Positions 51,670 to 59,481 of a stretch of 64,000 nucleotides of DNA are shown here, one piece after another. The first letter of the stretch is position 1. Each line of letters starts with the position of its first letter. The stretch lies in contig NZ_JARXVH010000007.1 in the NCBI RefSeq assembly GCF_029892565.1, positions 372,001-436,000 on the forward strand, in the 5' to 3' direction. The notes below the pieces were generated by a model, which had not been told where the DNA came from, searched no databases, and saw only the letters and a program-made list of their open reading frames with translations. The DNA is from Streptomyces pseudovenezuelae. GTDB lineage: Bacteria > Actinomycetota > Actinomycetes > Streptomycetales > Streptomycetaceae. The translations under genes were made by a program, and so were the position numbers.

Positions 51670-51699
51670 ATGATGGAGGGGTGCGAGGGCGGTTGTCAA
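51670..51699 (-). promoter_or_regulatory. Promoter of the GntR-ABC operon
   Basis: Minus-strand TTGACA (51699-51694) and CATCAT (51675-51670) are 18 bases apart. The predicted start point falls inside the operator. Confidence 0.55.
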
Positions 51700-51801
51700 T
51701 GCCGACCGGGGACGAGGAGAAGCGGATGGGAGGTACGCTGACCGTCTTTTTTTGGGACATCAGCGGACAGGGAACAAGGCACGTCCAGCAAGAGACGCCT
51801 G

Positions 51802-52241
51802 ATGGTGGCCGGTCCGACGATGGCCCTCATGGCCGGGCTCGGCGCATGCGGAAGCGGAAGCGGGCAGAACGACAACCCATGGAGGACTCCACCGCCAGCG
51901 GGGGCAGCAGTGGCCAGCGCGACGAGGGCCACGACGACGACCAGGGCACCGCGCCGGACACCGCATTGGCGCTGGGCACCGACCTCGCTGCCATGTGGGC
52001 AACAGCACGTGGGGACGTCCGGCTCATGATCGCCCTGGCCGGGCGGGATCCGGACGCTACCGCCGAGCGCGCCCGGATCACCCGCGCCGAGTACCTGCGT
52101 CTGCCCGCGCTCGGGGTACCGCGGGGCCCGCGCGGAACTGATCAACTGATCACGGGGGCGGGTGATCCGAGCTCATGGCGGGCCGATCCCAGCTACGCGC
52201 AGGCCTGCGACGCCGTCGCGGCGGTCGTCGAGGTCGCTTGA
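51802..52241 (+). other. Possible decayed small lipoprotein gene
   Basis: The frame at 51802 starts LMVAGPTMALMAGLGACGSG, a convincing lipoprotein signal with an AGLGAC lipobox, preceded by Lys-Arg-Arg. It then becomes low-complexity Thr/Arg/Pro, while another frame over 51890-52241 reads more protein-like (TALALGTDLAAMWATARGD, LMIALAGRDPDATAERARI). A frameshift joining the two is possible. No family is recognised, and the 610-bp region between the GntR operon and the MmyB remnant has no other supported gene. Confidence 0.3.
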
Positions 52242-52256
52242 CAAACCTGATTCCAC

Positions 52257-52857
52257 AGACTGAACGTGCGGCGACTTGTACAGCAGTTTGGAGACCTACC
52301 CGCCGCGGTCTTCGCCGCCGACTGGACCATCATCGGCTGGAACAAGATGTGGACGGTCGCGATCGGCGATCCCGGCGTGTACGGCCGGGACGAGCGCAAC
52401 CTCGTCTCCGGGATGTTCCATGCGGACGGCGGACGGCGGACGAGGCCGGGACCCGATCGCGGCCTGGCCCGTGTCGTCCTGGAAAGGCAACGAGGCGCAG
52501 GAGGTGGACCTCGTCGCCGACCTGTGGGTGACGGCGGCCGCCCATCCCCATGACGTACGTCTCGCCTCGCTCGTAGAAGACGCGCTGCGAAGCAGCCCGC
52601 GCTTCGCCCGTCTGTGGTTCAACGGCACCGCCGGTCCCCATGTCGGCGACCGCAAGACCATCGAGCATCCGCTGGTGGGTGCCATCGCCCTCGACGTAGA
52701 CGTCCTGATGCCCGCGGGCACCGACCTCAGGATCGTCACGTACGCGGCTGTGCCCGAGACCAGCGACGCGGAGAAGCCGGCTGCTCTGCGGGCGCCCTGT
52801 CCTCCGCCGCGCGACGGACCGACCCGCCCCGACTCGGAGATCTCCGGCCGCGACTGA
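52257..52857 (+). pseudogene. Decayed MmyB-type XRE regulator, C-terminal domain
   Basis: One frame reads NVRRLVQQFGDLPAAVFAAD, then WTIIGWNKMWTVAIGDPG and RDERNLVSGMFH. From about 52450 the reading continues in the next frame as DLVADLWVTAAAHPHDVRLA, SLVEDALRSSPRFARLWFNG, DRKTIEHPLVGAIALDVDVL and DLRIVTYAAVPETSD. Together these match the ligand-binding domain of MmyB-like regulators in the correct order. The HTH half is absent and a frameshift lies near 52430-52470, so the gene is dead. Confidence 0.7.
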
Positions 52858-53001
52858 GGCGCCGAGGCCATCCGACCTTCGCGTCGACGACGTAGGCTTC
52901 CGCGCCCCCGGTCCGCGAGGATCCGCACCCCGGCCGCCCGCCCGACCGACCACCCGCCGCGCCATCCGGCGGACGACCGGTCGGACCACCCGCCCGGTGA
53001 A

Positions 53002-54201
53002 CTACCCGTGCGCCGCCGACAGATGGTTCGCCAACCGCGGAGACGCGAACTCCGTCCCGCACACGAACCGCATCACCGGACCGTACGACGACGCGGCCGG
53101 CAGGCCCGTGAAGTACAGGCCCGGGACCGACGACACGTACCCCGCGCCCAGCTTGGGCGCGCCGCGGCTCACCGAGAGGCGGGTGCGCAGTTCGTTGCCG
53201 AGGAAGTCCATGGCCGCTGTGTCCACCCGGTATCCGGTGGCGGCGATGACATGGTCCGCGGTGAGCCGCTCACTGCCGCCGGCGTGGGTGCGGACCGTCA
53301 GCGTGGGGCTGCCGTCGGTCGCGTCGGCGCCGGTGATCCGGTCGACCTCGCTGACCTGCACCTTGCCCTCGAAGCGGTCGCGCAGCCACCAGGCGCCGAG
53401 CGGGCCGAGGACGCGGCGAACGAGGTAGTGGCGGGTCTGGGCCGGGAGGTAGCGGTAGGGCTGCGGGTAGTAGCTGAGCGCCCACAGCGACCAGGCGCGG
53501 CCGAACGGCGACTCGGGGCGCAGCCTCGGCTGCTTCCAGGGCGGCGCCCCGAAGGCGACCCGGCCCCGGCCGCGGGAGACGACCCGCACCCGCGCGCCCG
53601 CCTCGGCCGCGAGCGCCGCCGTCTCCAGCGCGGACTGGCCCGCACCGACGACGATCAGCTCTTTTCCGGCGTAGCGCGTGAGGTCGTGCTGCTGGGAGCT
53701 GTGCGAGACCGGGCCCATGGGCGTCGGTCCGTCGGGCGCGGCGGTGGCCAGCTCCGGGGGCAGTTGGGCGAGGCCGGACAGGCCGGTCGCCACGACGACC
53801 GCGCGGGCGGTGAAGGACTCGCCCGAGTCCAGCTTCAGGTCGAAGCCGCCGCTGTCGCGCCGGTCGACGGAGACCACCCGCACCTGCTCCAGCTCGGGCA
53901 CCAGCTTGTGCCGGAACCATTCGCCGTAGGCGATGAAGGTCTCGACCGGGATGATGTCCTCGTCGGTGACCAGGCGGGGTATGCCCGCCGCGTCGCAGTA
54001 GTCGACGAGGTTGTGCCCGGGCTGCGGGGCATCCAGGTTGGAGGCGACCGGGGTCGACTTCAGCAGCATGCCGGCGGGCATGTGGTCGCGCCAGCTGACC
54101 ATGGGGTCGCCGAAGACGCGCACCGGAATGCCGCGTGCTCGCAGATGGGCGGCGGTCGACAGGCCGAACGGCCCGGCGCCGATGACAGCTACCGGTTGCA
54201 T
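53002..54201 (-). CDS. FAD/NAD(P)-binding oxidoreductase, flavin monooxygenase-like
   Basis: 399-residue cytoplasmic flavoprotein. The FAD-binding GAGPFGLSTAAHL is at residues 8-20, and a second dinucleotide motif VVGAGQSALETAAL lies near 190 for NAD(P)H. The segment MVSWRDHMPAGMLLKSTPVASNLD and the ATG motif VVVATGLSGL are typical of lysine/ornithine N-monooxygenase relatives and Baeyer-Villiger-like enzymes. The ATG at 54201 has GGGGAGGGA upstream. It lies 79 bp downstream of an ATP-grasp gene on the same strand, and the two look like a small biosynthetic pair. The substrate is unknown. Confidence 0.87.
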   Translation of the reverse strand: MQPVAVIGAGPFGLSTAAHLRARGIPVRVFGDPMVSWRDHMPAGMLLKSTPVASNLDAPQPGHNLVDYCDAAGIPRLVTDEDIIPVETFIAYGEWFRHKLVPELEQVRVVSVDRRDSGGFDLKLDSGESFTARAVVVATGLSGLAQLPPELATAAPDGPTPMGPVSHSSQQHDLTRYAGKELIVVGAGQSALETAALAAEAGARVRVVSRGRGRVAFGAPPWKQPRLRPESPFGRAWSLWALSYYPQPYRYLPAQTRHYLVRRVLGPLGAWWLRDRFEGKVQVSEVDRITGADATDGSPTLTVRTHAGGSERLTADHVIAATGYRVDTAAMDFLGNELRTRLSVSRGAPKLGAGYVSSVPGLYFTGLPAASSYGPVMRFVCGTEFASPRLANHLSAAHG

Positions 54202-54280
54202 CACGAAGTCCCTCCCCAGGACGTTCACTTCGCCACTTCGTGTCCGGCTCGGGCGGCCGATACTGCTGGCTGGTTGCTGG

Positions 54281-55549
54281 CTAGCTGCCCGAACCGGTCG
54301 TGCTGCCGCGGCGGTTGGTGCGCCACAGCTGATACAGGTGCTTCGTGCCAGGTCGCACGAAGCGGGTGAGCATCGTGAGGAACGGCAGCGGGTCGTCACC
54401 CGCGAGCCAGGCCAGCTCCGTCCCGCTCGCGCGCGCCGGTGCGTGCGGCGTCGTATAGCCGCTGCGGCGGTACGCGAGCAGAGCGGGCAGGTCGATGTTC
54501 TCCACGATGTACCGGTGGCCGGCGCGCTGTTCCCCCTCCGGGACGGAGCGGCCGGTCAGATCCAGATGCATGGCGCGGACGACGTCCACTCCCGACTCGC
54601 TCTCGAAGAGCCGGAACTGGGCGCCCATGCGTGGGTTGAAGTCGAGCAGTTTGTACTGTCCGTCGCGTCGGTCGAAGCGCAGGTCGAGGTCGATGATCCC
54701 GGTGAAGCCGATCTGCTTGATGAAACGCGCGGCGAGGTCCGCGAGTTCCGGATTGTCGACGACATACGCGTTCGCGGTCATCCCGGCGTGCGGCGGCCAG
54801 GAGCGGACCTTCACTCCTGTGAACATCGCGCGCGGGGTCGCGTCCTGGTCGAAATAGGCGTGCACGATCCAGTCCTCGGCCTCCTCCCGCGGCAGGTACT
54901 CCTGGAGGATCACGCCGGGGTGCTCGCCCCAGCCGCGGGCGAGCGCGAGCAGGCCCTCGCGGGTGGCGATCTTCGTGGTGCCGTTCACCGCGGGCCGTGC
55001 GCGGCGCAGGAACGCCTCGCGGTTCTTGGCCACCACCGGGAAGACCGCCTTCTCGGCGAAGTCCACGATCTCGTCGTACGACCGCGGGAAGGCGGCCGTC
55101 GGGCTCGGGATGCCGTGCTCCACGCACAGTTCGTGCAGGCCCTGCTTGCTGGCCAGATGCCGGGGCAGGTCGCGCTCCACGTGCGGGAAGAGGAAGCGGC
55201 CGGCGAGTTCGTCCTGGTGCTCGGCGATCAGCACGGCGGCCTCTTCGTCCGTCGGAATGAGCACGGTGGGGCGGCCGATGCGGCGCCCGACGCGCAGCAG
55301 GCCCTCCACCAGGTGATCGGGGTCCTCCGTGCCGGTGGTCGGCCAGACGAAGGCCTTCTTGAGATAGCGGCTGGCGGCGGCGGGCGTGTAGGCGTCCTCC
55401 GTGATCGCGTACATCGGCACGCCGAGGCGGCCGAGGCTGCGTATCGCGCCCACTCCGCCGTGGTGCAACGGATAGTCGCCGAACTTCACGATCAGGCCTG
55501 GCACATCACGATCAGCTTCAAAAGGCACACTGGCAGCACTTTTGGCCAC
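54281..55549 (-). CDS. ATP-grasp carboxylate-amine ligase-like protein
   Basis: 422-residue cytoplasmic enzyme. The N-terminal preATP-grasp domain (PGLIVKFGDYPLHHGGVGAI, RLGVPMYAITED) is followed by the ATP-grasp fold: VFPVVAKNREAF with the ATP lysine, VILQEYLPREEAEDWIVHAY, FTGIIDLDLRFD and YKLLDFNPRMGAQF with Mg ligands. It resembles carbamoyl-phosphate-synthase-like ligases that join a carboxylate to an amine. GTG 55549 gives MAKSAASVPF; GTG 55561 is equally supported by a poly-G ribosome site. It is probably co-transcribed with the flavoprotein downstream. The product is unknown. Confidence 0.85.
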   Translation of the reverse strand: MAKSAASVPFEADRDVPGLIVKFGDYPLHHGGVGAIRSLGRLGVPMYAITEDAYTPAAASRYLKKAFVWPTTGTEDPDHLVEGLLRVGRRIGRPTVLIPTDEEAAVLIAEHQDELAGRFLFPHVERDLPRHLASKQGLHELCVEHGIPSPTAAFPRSYDEIVDFAEKAVFPVVAKNREAFLRRARPAVNGTTKIATREGLLALARGWGEHPGVILQEYLPREEAEDWIVHAYFDQDATPRAMFTGVKVRSWPPHAGMTANAYVVDNPELADLAARFIKQIGFTGIIDLDLRFDRRDGQYKLLDFNPRMGAQFRLFESESGVDVVRAMHLDLTGRSVPEGEQRAGHRYIVENIDLPALLAYRRSGYTTPHAPARASGTELAWLAGDDPLPFLTMLTRFVRPGTKHLYQLWRTNRRGSTTGSGS

Positions 55550-55754
55550 GGGTCCCCCCACGCGTCCCCCCTACGGACCGGACCCACCCCGTCCGTGTCC
55601 CCCAAAGGACGCTAAGCCGGAATTGGGCCGTCCGACAAGGCCAATTCGGACATTGCAAACTCTTTAGACACTGTCAGGACAGGCAACTCAGCCGTAACGT
55701 GTGGCACGGCCGCATGTCAGAACGCGACACATGGTGAGAGTGAGGCAGCACCCC

Positions 55755-57008
55755 ATGCCCCCCTTCGTGCCCCCTTTCGACGTCCCCGAGGGCGACCCTT
55801 TCGGTGTCCACAACCTTCCGTACGGCGTCTTCTCGCGCGCGGGATCCGACGGCGGGCCCGCTGACGGGTCCGACGGGCGGACGGTGGGCGTCCGGCTCGG
55901 CGACCACGTCCTGGACGCGGGCGCGGCGGCGCGGGCGCTCGGTTCGCCGTACGCCGCCCTGCTCGCCCGCCCCTCGCTGAACCCGCTGCTCGCGGCCGGC
56001 TCCACGGCCTGGTCGGACGTACGGCGCGCGCTGACGGCGTGGATGACGGTGCCGGCGCACCAGGAGACCGTCGCGCCCTTCCTGTACCCGCTGTCGTCGG
56101 TGACCCTCCACCTCCCCTTCGAGGTCGCGGACTACGTCGACTTCTACGCCTCCGAGAACCACGCGCGGAACGTCGGCCGGATCTTCCGCCCGGACGCCCC
56201 CGACCCGCTGACCCCCAACTGGAAGCACCTGCCCATCGGTTACCACGGGCGCTCGGGCACGGTGGTGGTCTCGGGCACGGATGTCGTACGACCGTCCGGG
56301 CAGCGCAAGGCCCCCACCGACCCGGCACCCGTCTTCGGCCCCTCCGTCCGCCTGGACATCGAGGCCGAGGTCGGCTTCGTGGTCGGCGCTCCCTCGCCGA
56401 TGGGCGAGTCGGTGGCGCTCGGCGACTTCCGGGACCACGTCTTCGGGCTCTGCCTCCTCAACGACTGGTCGGCGCGCGACCTCCAGGCCTGGGAGTACGT
56501 CCCCCTCGGCCCGTTCCTCGGCAAGTCCTTCGCCACCTCGGTGTCGGCGTGGATCACGCCGCTGGACGCGCTGGAGGACGCGGCGGTGGCTCCGCCGGAG
56601 CGCACGCACGCGTTGCTGCCGTATCTGGACGACGGCGCGACCGGGATCGACCCGGGCGGCTACGACCTGCGGATCTCCGTCGCGATCAACGGCCATGTCG
56701 TCTCCGAGCCGCCCTTCTCCACCATGTACTGGACGGCCGCCCAGCAGTTGACCCACATGACGGTCAACGGCGCCTCCCTGCGCACCGGGGACCTGTACGG
56801 CTCGGGCACGGTGAGCGGGCCCGAGCGGTCGGAACGCGGGTCGTTGCTGGAGCTGACCTGGAACGGGACCGAACCCCTGGAACTCCCCGACGGCAAACGG
56901 ACGTTCCTGGAGGACGGGGATGTCGTCACGCTGTCGGCGTGGGCACCAGGGCCGGGCGGGGTCCGGGTGGGCTTGGGCGAGGTGACGGGGCGGATCGTCT
57001 CGGGGTGA
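55755..57008 (+). CDS. fahA: Fumarylacetoacetase
   Basis: 417-residue hydrolase that splits fumarylacetoacetate to fumarate and acetoacetate, the last step of tyrosine and homogentisate catabolism. Metal-ligand segments are DFYASENHARN, IEAEVGFVV (two glutamates) and NDWSARDLQAWEY; the YHGRSGTVVVSGT and FSTMYWTAAQQLTHMTVNGA segments are diagnostic. The ATG at 55755 follows GAGGCAGC. The length is normal for the full-size enzyme. It is divergent from the ATP-grasp gene; no other tyrosine-pathway gene is in the window. The stop codon lies in an octamer repeat. Confidence 0.93.
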   Translation: MPPFVPPFDVPEGDPFGVHNLPYGVFSRAGSDGGPADGSDGRTVGVRLGDHVLDAGAAARALGSPYAALLARPSLNPLLAAGSTAWSDVRRALTAWMTVPAHQETVAPFLYPLSSVTLHLPFEVADYVDFYASENHARNVGRIFRPDAPDPLTPNWKHLPIGYHGRSGTVVVSGTDVVRPSGQRKAPTDPAPVFGPSVRLDIEAEVGFVVGAPSPMGESVALGDFRDHVFGLCLLNDWSARDLQAWEYVPLGPFLGKSFATSVSAWITPLDALEDAAVAPPERTHALLPYLDDGATGIDPGGYDLRISVAINGHVVSEPPFSTMYWTAAQQLTHMTVNGASLRTGDLYGSGTVSGPERSERGSLLELTWNGTEPLELPDGKRTFLEDGDVVTLSAWAPGPGGVRVGLGEVTGRIVSG

Positions 57009-57048
57009 CGGGGTGACGGGGTGACGGGGTGACGGGGTGACGGGGTGA
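57001..57048. repeat. Six tandem CGGGGTGA octamers at the fahA stop codon
   Basis: CGGGGTGA is repeated six times without change, followed by a partial seventh copy and scattered copies to 57115. The first copy supplies the fahA TGA, and every copy carries TGA. It looks like slippage expansion beginning at the end of the gene. Confidence 0.9.
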
Positions 57049-57118
57049 CGGGGAGTTGGGGGACGGGGACGTACGGGGTGACGGGGAGTCGGGTGTGACG
57101 GGGGACGTACGGGGTGTA

Positions 57119-57265
57119 GTGGGTCTTTCCCATGTCCTGACGTTCGGCCCGGGCACCGGCATACTGGCGGCGGGCGGACTGGCCGCGGGCGGAACGCGCG
57201 CCGAGCCCGTCGCCCCGTACCGCCCCTCTCCTTCCTCCGACCAGGATCCGGAGCCCGTGGCATGA
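57119..57265 (+). CDS. Possible 48-residue ORF coupled to the M56 peptidase
   Basis: A GTG at 57119 opens VGLSHVLTFGPGTGILAAGG and ends EPVA with TGA at 57263-57265, overlapping the peptidase ATG (ATGA). The overlap suggests coupling, and a hydrophobic Gly/Ala stretch is present, but no family is recognised and the ribosome site is poor. It could be chance in a GC-rich frame. Confidence 0.3.
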   Translation: MGLSHVLTFGPGTGILAAGGLAAGGTRAEPVAPYRPSPSSDQDPEPVA

Positions 57266-58203
57266 CCGTCTGCCTGCTCCTGCTGAGCGTCGTCGCCCTG
57301 ACGGCCGCCGTGCCGGTGCCGCGCGCCCTGGTGCGGGCGGGTTGGCCCGACCGGGAACCCGTGGTCGCGCTGTGGGTGTGGCAGTGCCTGGTGGCCACCG
57401 TCCTGCTGTGCTGTCTGACGGCGCTCGTGCTGGGCGCAGCCGCCGTCTTCCACACCGTCCGCGACCACGTCTTCGCACCGGCGCCGCCCGCCGTGACCGC
57501 CGCGTACGACCTGTCCGCCGCGCCGGTCTGGGCCGCCACCCTCACCCTCCTGCTGGCCTGCGGCGCAGCCTGGACGACGGCGATGCTCGCCCGCGAGCTC
57601 GTCGAGGCCCGCCGGCACCGCGGACAGGCCCGGGCCCAGTTGCGCGAGCGCGCGCCCGAACTGCCCGGCGGCCTGGAAGAGGCGGCACGCGGACCGCTCC
57701 TGGTGCTGGAGGACGAGTACCCGGACGCCTGGTGGATGCCGGGTCACCCGCCCCAGCTGGTCGTCACCACCGGCGCCCTGCACCGCCTCACCGACCCCCA
57801 GTTGGAATCGGTCCTCACCCACGAGCGCGATCACGCCCGCGCCCACCACGACTGGCTGCTGCACCTGTCGACGGCGCTCGCGACGGGCTTTCCCCGGGTG
57901 CCTCTCTTCGCCCACTTCTGCGACCAGACCCACCGGTTGGTGGAGCTCGCGGCCGATGACACGGCGTCGCGTCGCTGCGGTCACCTCACCACCGCGCTGG
58001 CCCTGATCGAGCTGAACCAGCACCGGGGTGTGCTGTCCTGCGCGTCCAGCCACCGGCTGCTCGGGGAGCGCGTCGACCGTCTCTTGCAACCGCCCCCTCG
58101 CCTCGGCCGGCGTCATCGGGCCCTGACCACGACGGTCGCGACGCTGGTGCCGCTGCTGCCGTTGCTGATCACGTTCGCTCCTGGGCTGACGGCGTTGGGG
58201 TGA
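57262..58203 (+). CDS. M56 family membrane metallopeptidase
   Basis: 313-residue integral membrane peptidase of the BlaR1/MecR1 peptidase family. Helices lie at about residues 3-20, 36-65, 88-108 and 283-305. The zinc motif is HERDH (LTHERDHARAHHDW, near residue 193), and the third ligand is probably in LVELAADDTASRR. A penicillin-sensor domain is absent, and so is the BlaI/MecI repressor that usually precedes such genes; a possible 48-residue ORF stands there. The substrate is therefore open. The ATG at 57262 is chosen from the overlap with that ORF. Confidence 0.87.
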   Translation: MTVCLLLLSVVALTAAVPVPRALVRAGWPDREPVVALWVWQCLVATVLLCCLTALVLGAAAVFHTVRDHVFAPAPPAVTAAYDLSAAPVWAATLTLLLACGAAWTTAMLARELVEARRHRGQARAQLRERAPELPGGLEEAARGPLLVLEDEYPDAWWMPGHPPQLVVTTGALHRLTDPQLESVLTHERDHARAHHDWLLHLSTALATGFPRVPLFAHFCDQTHRLVELAADDTASRRCGHLTTALALIELNQHRGVLSCASSHRLLGERVDRLLQPPPRLGRRHRALTTTVATLVPLLPLLITFAPGLTALG

Positions 58204-58230
58204 CCGGCTGTCGAGCCGGGTGACGCGGAC

Positions 58231-58248
58231 CGGCATCGAACGATGCCG
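58231..58248. terminator. Short palindrome after the M56 gene
   Basis: CGGCATCG-AA-CGATGCCG lies 28 bases past the peptidase stop. It can fold into a small hairpin and is the only structure in the 180-bp gap that could end that transcript. Confidence 0.4.
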
Positions 58249-58371
58249 TGGGTCCCGCCGCCAGTGGCAGATGTAGGCCCACAGCCACCGTTTCCCCAGC
58301 TCAACCGTCCCCCCGGCGGAGCCCTGGGTGGCGCAACACTCCCGCAACACTCCATTCCCTACCGGCTCGCT

Positions 58372-58385
58372 ATGGTTCGAAACAT
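58372..58385. promoter_or_regulatory. Palindrome over the start of the GntR/UTRA gene
   Basis: ATGGTTCGAAACAT is symmetric around TTCGAA, with the fourth base pair from each end mismatched (ATGnTTCGAAnCAT). It overlaps a TATGGT -10-like hexamer at 58371-58376 and the ATG at 58384. That arrangement suits a leaderless, self-repressed promoter. Confidence 0.45.
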
Positions 58386-59172
58386 GCCATCCAGCGACCG
58401 CGTCCGGGACCACGCAGGGCAGGGTGCGACCACCGTCGCCGCCCACCGTGCGCGGCGTCGGCTGCGCGCCGACCAGGCACGGCAGCTCGCCGATCTGCTC
58501 CGCCACCAGCTGCTGGCCAGCGGTTTCCCGGACGGCACGCTCCCACACGAGACGACCCTCGCCGCCGACTACCGCGCCACCCGCAACACCGTCCGCGAGG
58601 CCCTGGACCTGCTCAGGGCCGAGGGGCTGGTGGAACGGCTGCCCGGTGTCGGCACCGTGGTGGTCGCCGAGAAGTACCCGCACGGCCTGGACCGGCTGAT
58701 GGGCCTCGCGGAGACCCTTCGCGAGCACGGCCGGGTCACCAACGAGGTCCGCACGATGGGCCCCGCCTCCGCACCCGCTCCGGTCGCCGAACGCCTGCAC
58801 GTCCCGCCCGGCTCGGACGTCCTCTACATCGAACGTCTGCGCCGCCTGGACGGCCTCCCCCTCTCGCTCGACCTCACCTACATCCCGCTCGACATCGGCA
58901 CCGCCCTGCTCGGCGCCGACCTGGAGAACACCGACGTCTTCCGCCTCCTGGAAGCCATCACCGGCCGGCCCCTCGGGCACGCCGAGATCACCCTGGAGGC
59001 GGTGAACGCGGACACCCACTCCGCCGCCGTACTCGAAGCCCCGCGCGGCGCGGCCGTCCTGATGCTGGAACGCCTCACGCATCTCGACGACGGCCGCCCG
59101 GTCGACCTGGAGTTCATCCGCTTCCGCGGCGACCGCATCACGATGAGCGGCCTCCTGCACCGCTCCCTCTGA
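58384..59172 (+). CDS. GntR-family regulator with UTRA domain
   Basis: 262-residue HutC-type regulator. The winged HTH covers residues 25-90 (DQARQLADLLRHQLLASGFP, LAADYRATRNTVREALDLLR, GLVERLPGVGTVVV). The UTRA ligand domain follows (YIERLRRLDGLPLSLDLTYI, MLERLTHLDDGRPVDLEFIR). The ATG at 58384 is preceded by TATGGT and no ribosome site, so the transcript may be leaderless; ATG 58372 is the alternative. It leads the cluster of ferredoxin, importer and flavoprotein genes and probably controls it in response to the imported compound. Confidence 0.87.
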   Translation: MPSSDRVRDHAGQGATTVAAHRARRRLRADQARQLADLLRHQLLASGFPDGTLPHETTLAADYRATRNTVREALDLLRAEGLVERLPGVGTVVVAEKYPHGLDRLMGLAETLREHGRVTNEVRTMGPASAPAPVAERLHVPPGSDVLYIERLRRLDGLPLSLDLTYIPLDIGTALLGADLENTDVFRLLEAITGRPLGHAEITLEAVNADTHSAAVLEAPRGAAVLMLERLTHLDDGRPVDLEFIRFRGDRITMSGLLHRSL

Positions 59173-59237
59173 CCCACCTCTCCGGCCCTTTTTTCCGCCC
59201 CCCCGCTCTGACTTGCTGGACCTTCCTGGAGACAGCC

Positions 59238-59465
59238 ATGCCTTTGGTGCCCCAGCGGGCCGACGTGCCCGTGACCATCGACGAGTCGAAGTGCATCGAC
59301 GGCTGCACGCTCTGCGTCGACATGTGCCCCTTGGACTCCCTCGCCATCGACGAGAGCAACGGCAAGGCCTATATGCACGTCGACGAGTGCTGGTACTGCG
59401 GCCCGTGCGCGGCCCGCTGTCCCACCGGAGCCGTGACGGTCAACATGCCCTATCTGCTGCGGTGA
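59238..59465 (+). CDS. Ferredoxin-like protein with two [4Fe-4S] motifs (AprB-like)
   Basis: 75-residue cytoplasmic electron carrier. Two cluster motifs are present: CIDGCTLCVDMCP and CWYCGPCAARCP. The spacing of the first (C-x3-C-x2-C-x3-CP) and the ECWYCGPC start of the second recall the beta subunit of adenylylsulfate reductase. The order ferredoxin, importer, flavoprotein suggests that it is the electron-transfer partner of the fumarate-reductase-like flavoprotein encoded 3.2 kb downstream. The ATG at 59238 follows GGAGAC. Confidence 0.87.
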   Translation: MPLVPQRADVPVTIDESKCIDGCTLCVDMCPLDSLAIDESNGKAYMHVDECWYCGPCAARCPTGAVTVNMPYLLR

Positions 59466-59481
59466 GAGGCCCCGAACTCCC

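Noticed and set aside
57001..57048. Octamer array considered as a CRISPR-like array
   Set aside because: Units are contiguous 8-mers with no spacers and no cas genes nearby.
58375..58383. GGTTCGAAA resembling a tRNA T-arm
   Set aside because: No acceptor, D or anticodon stem can be drawn around it; it is part of the regulator palindrome.
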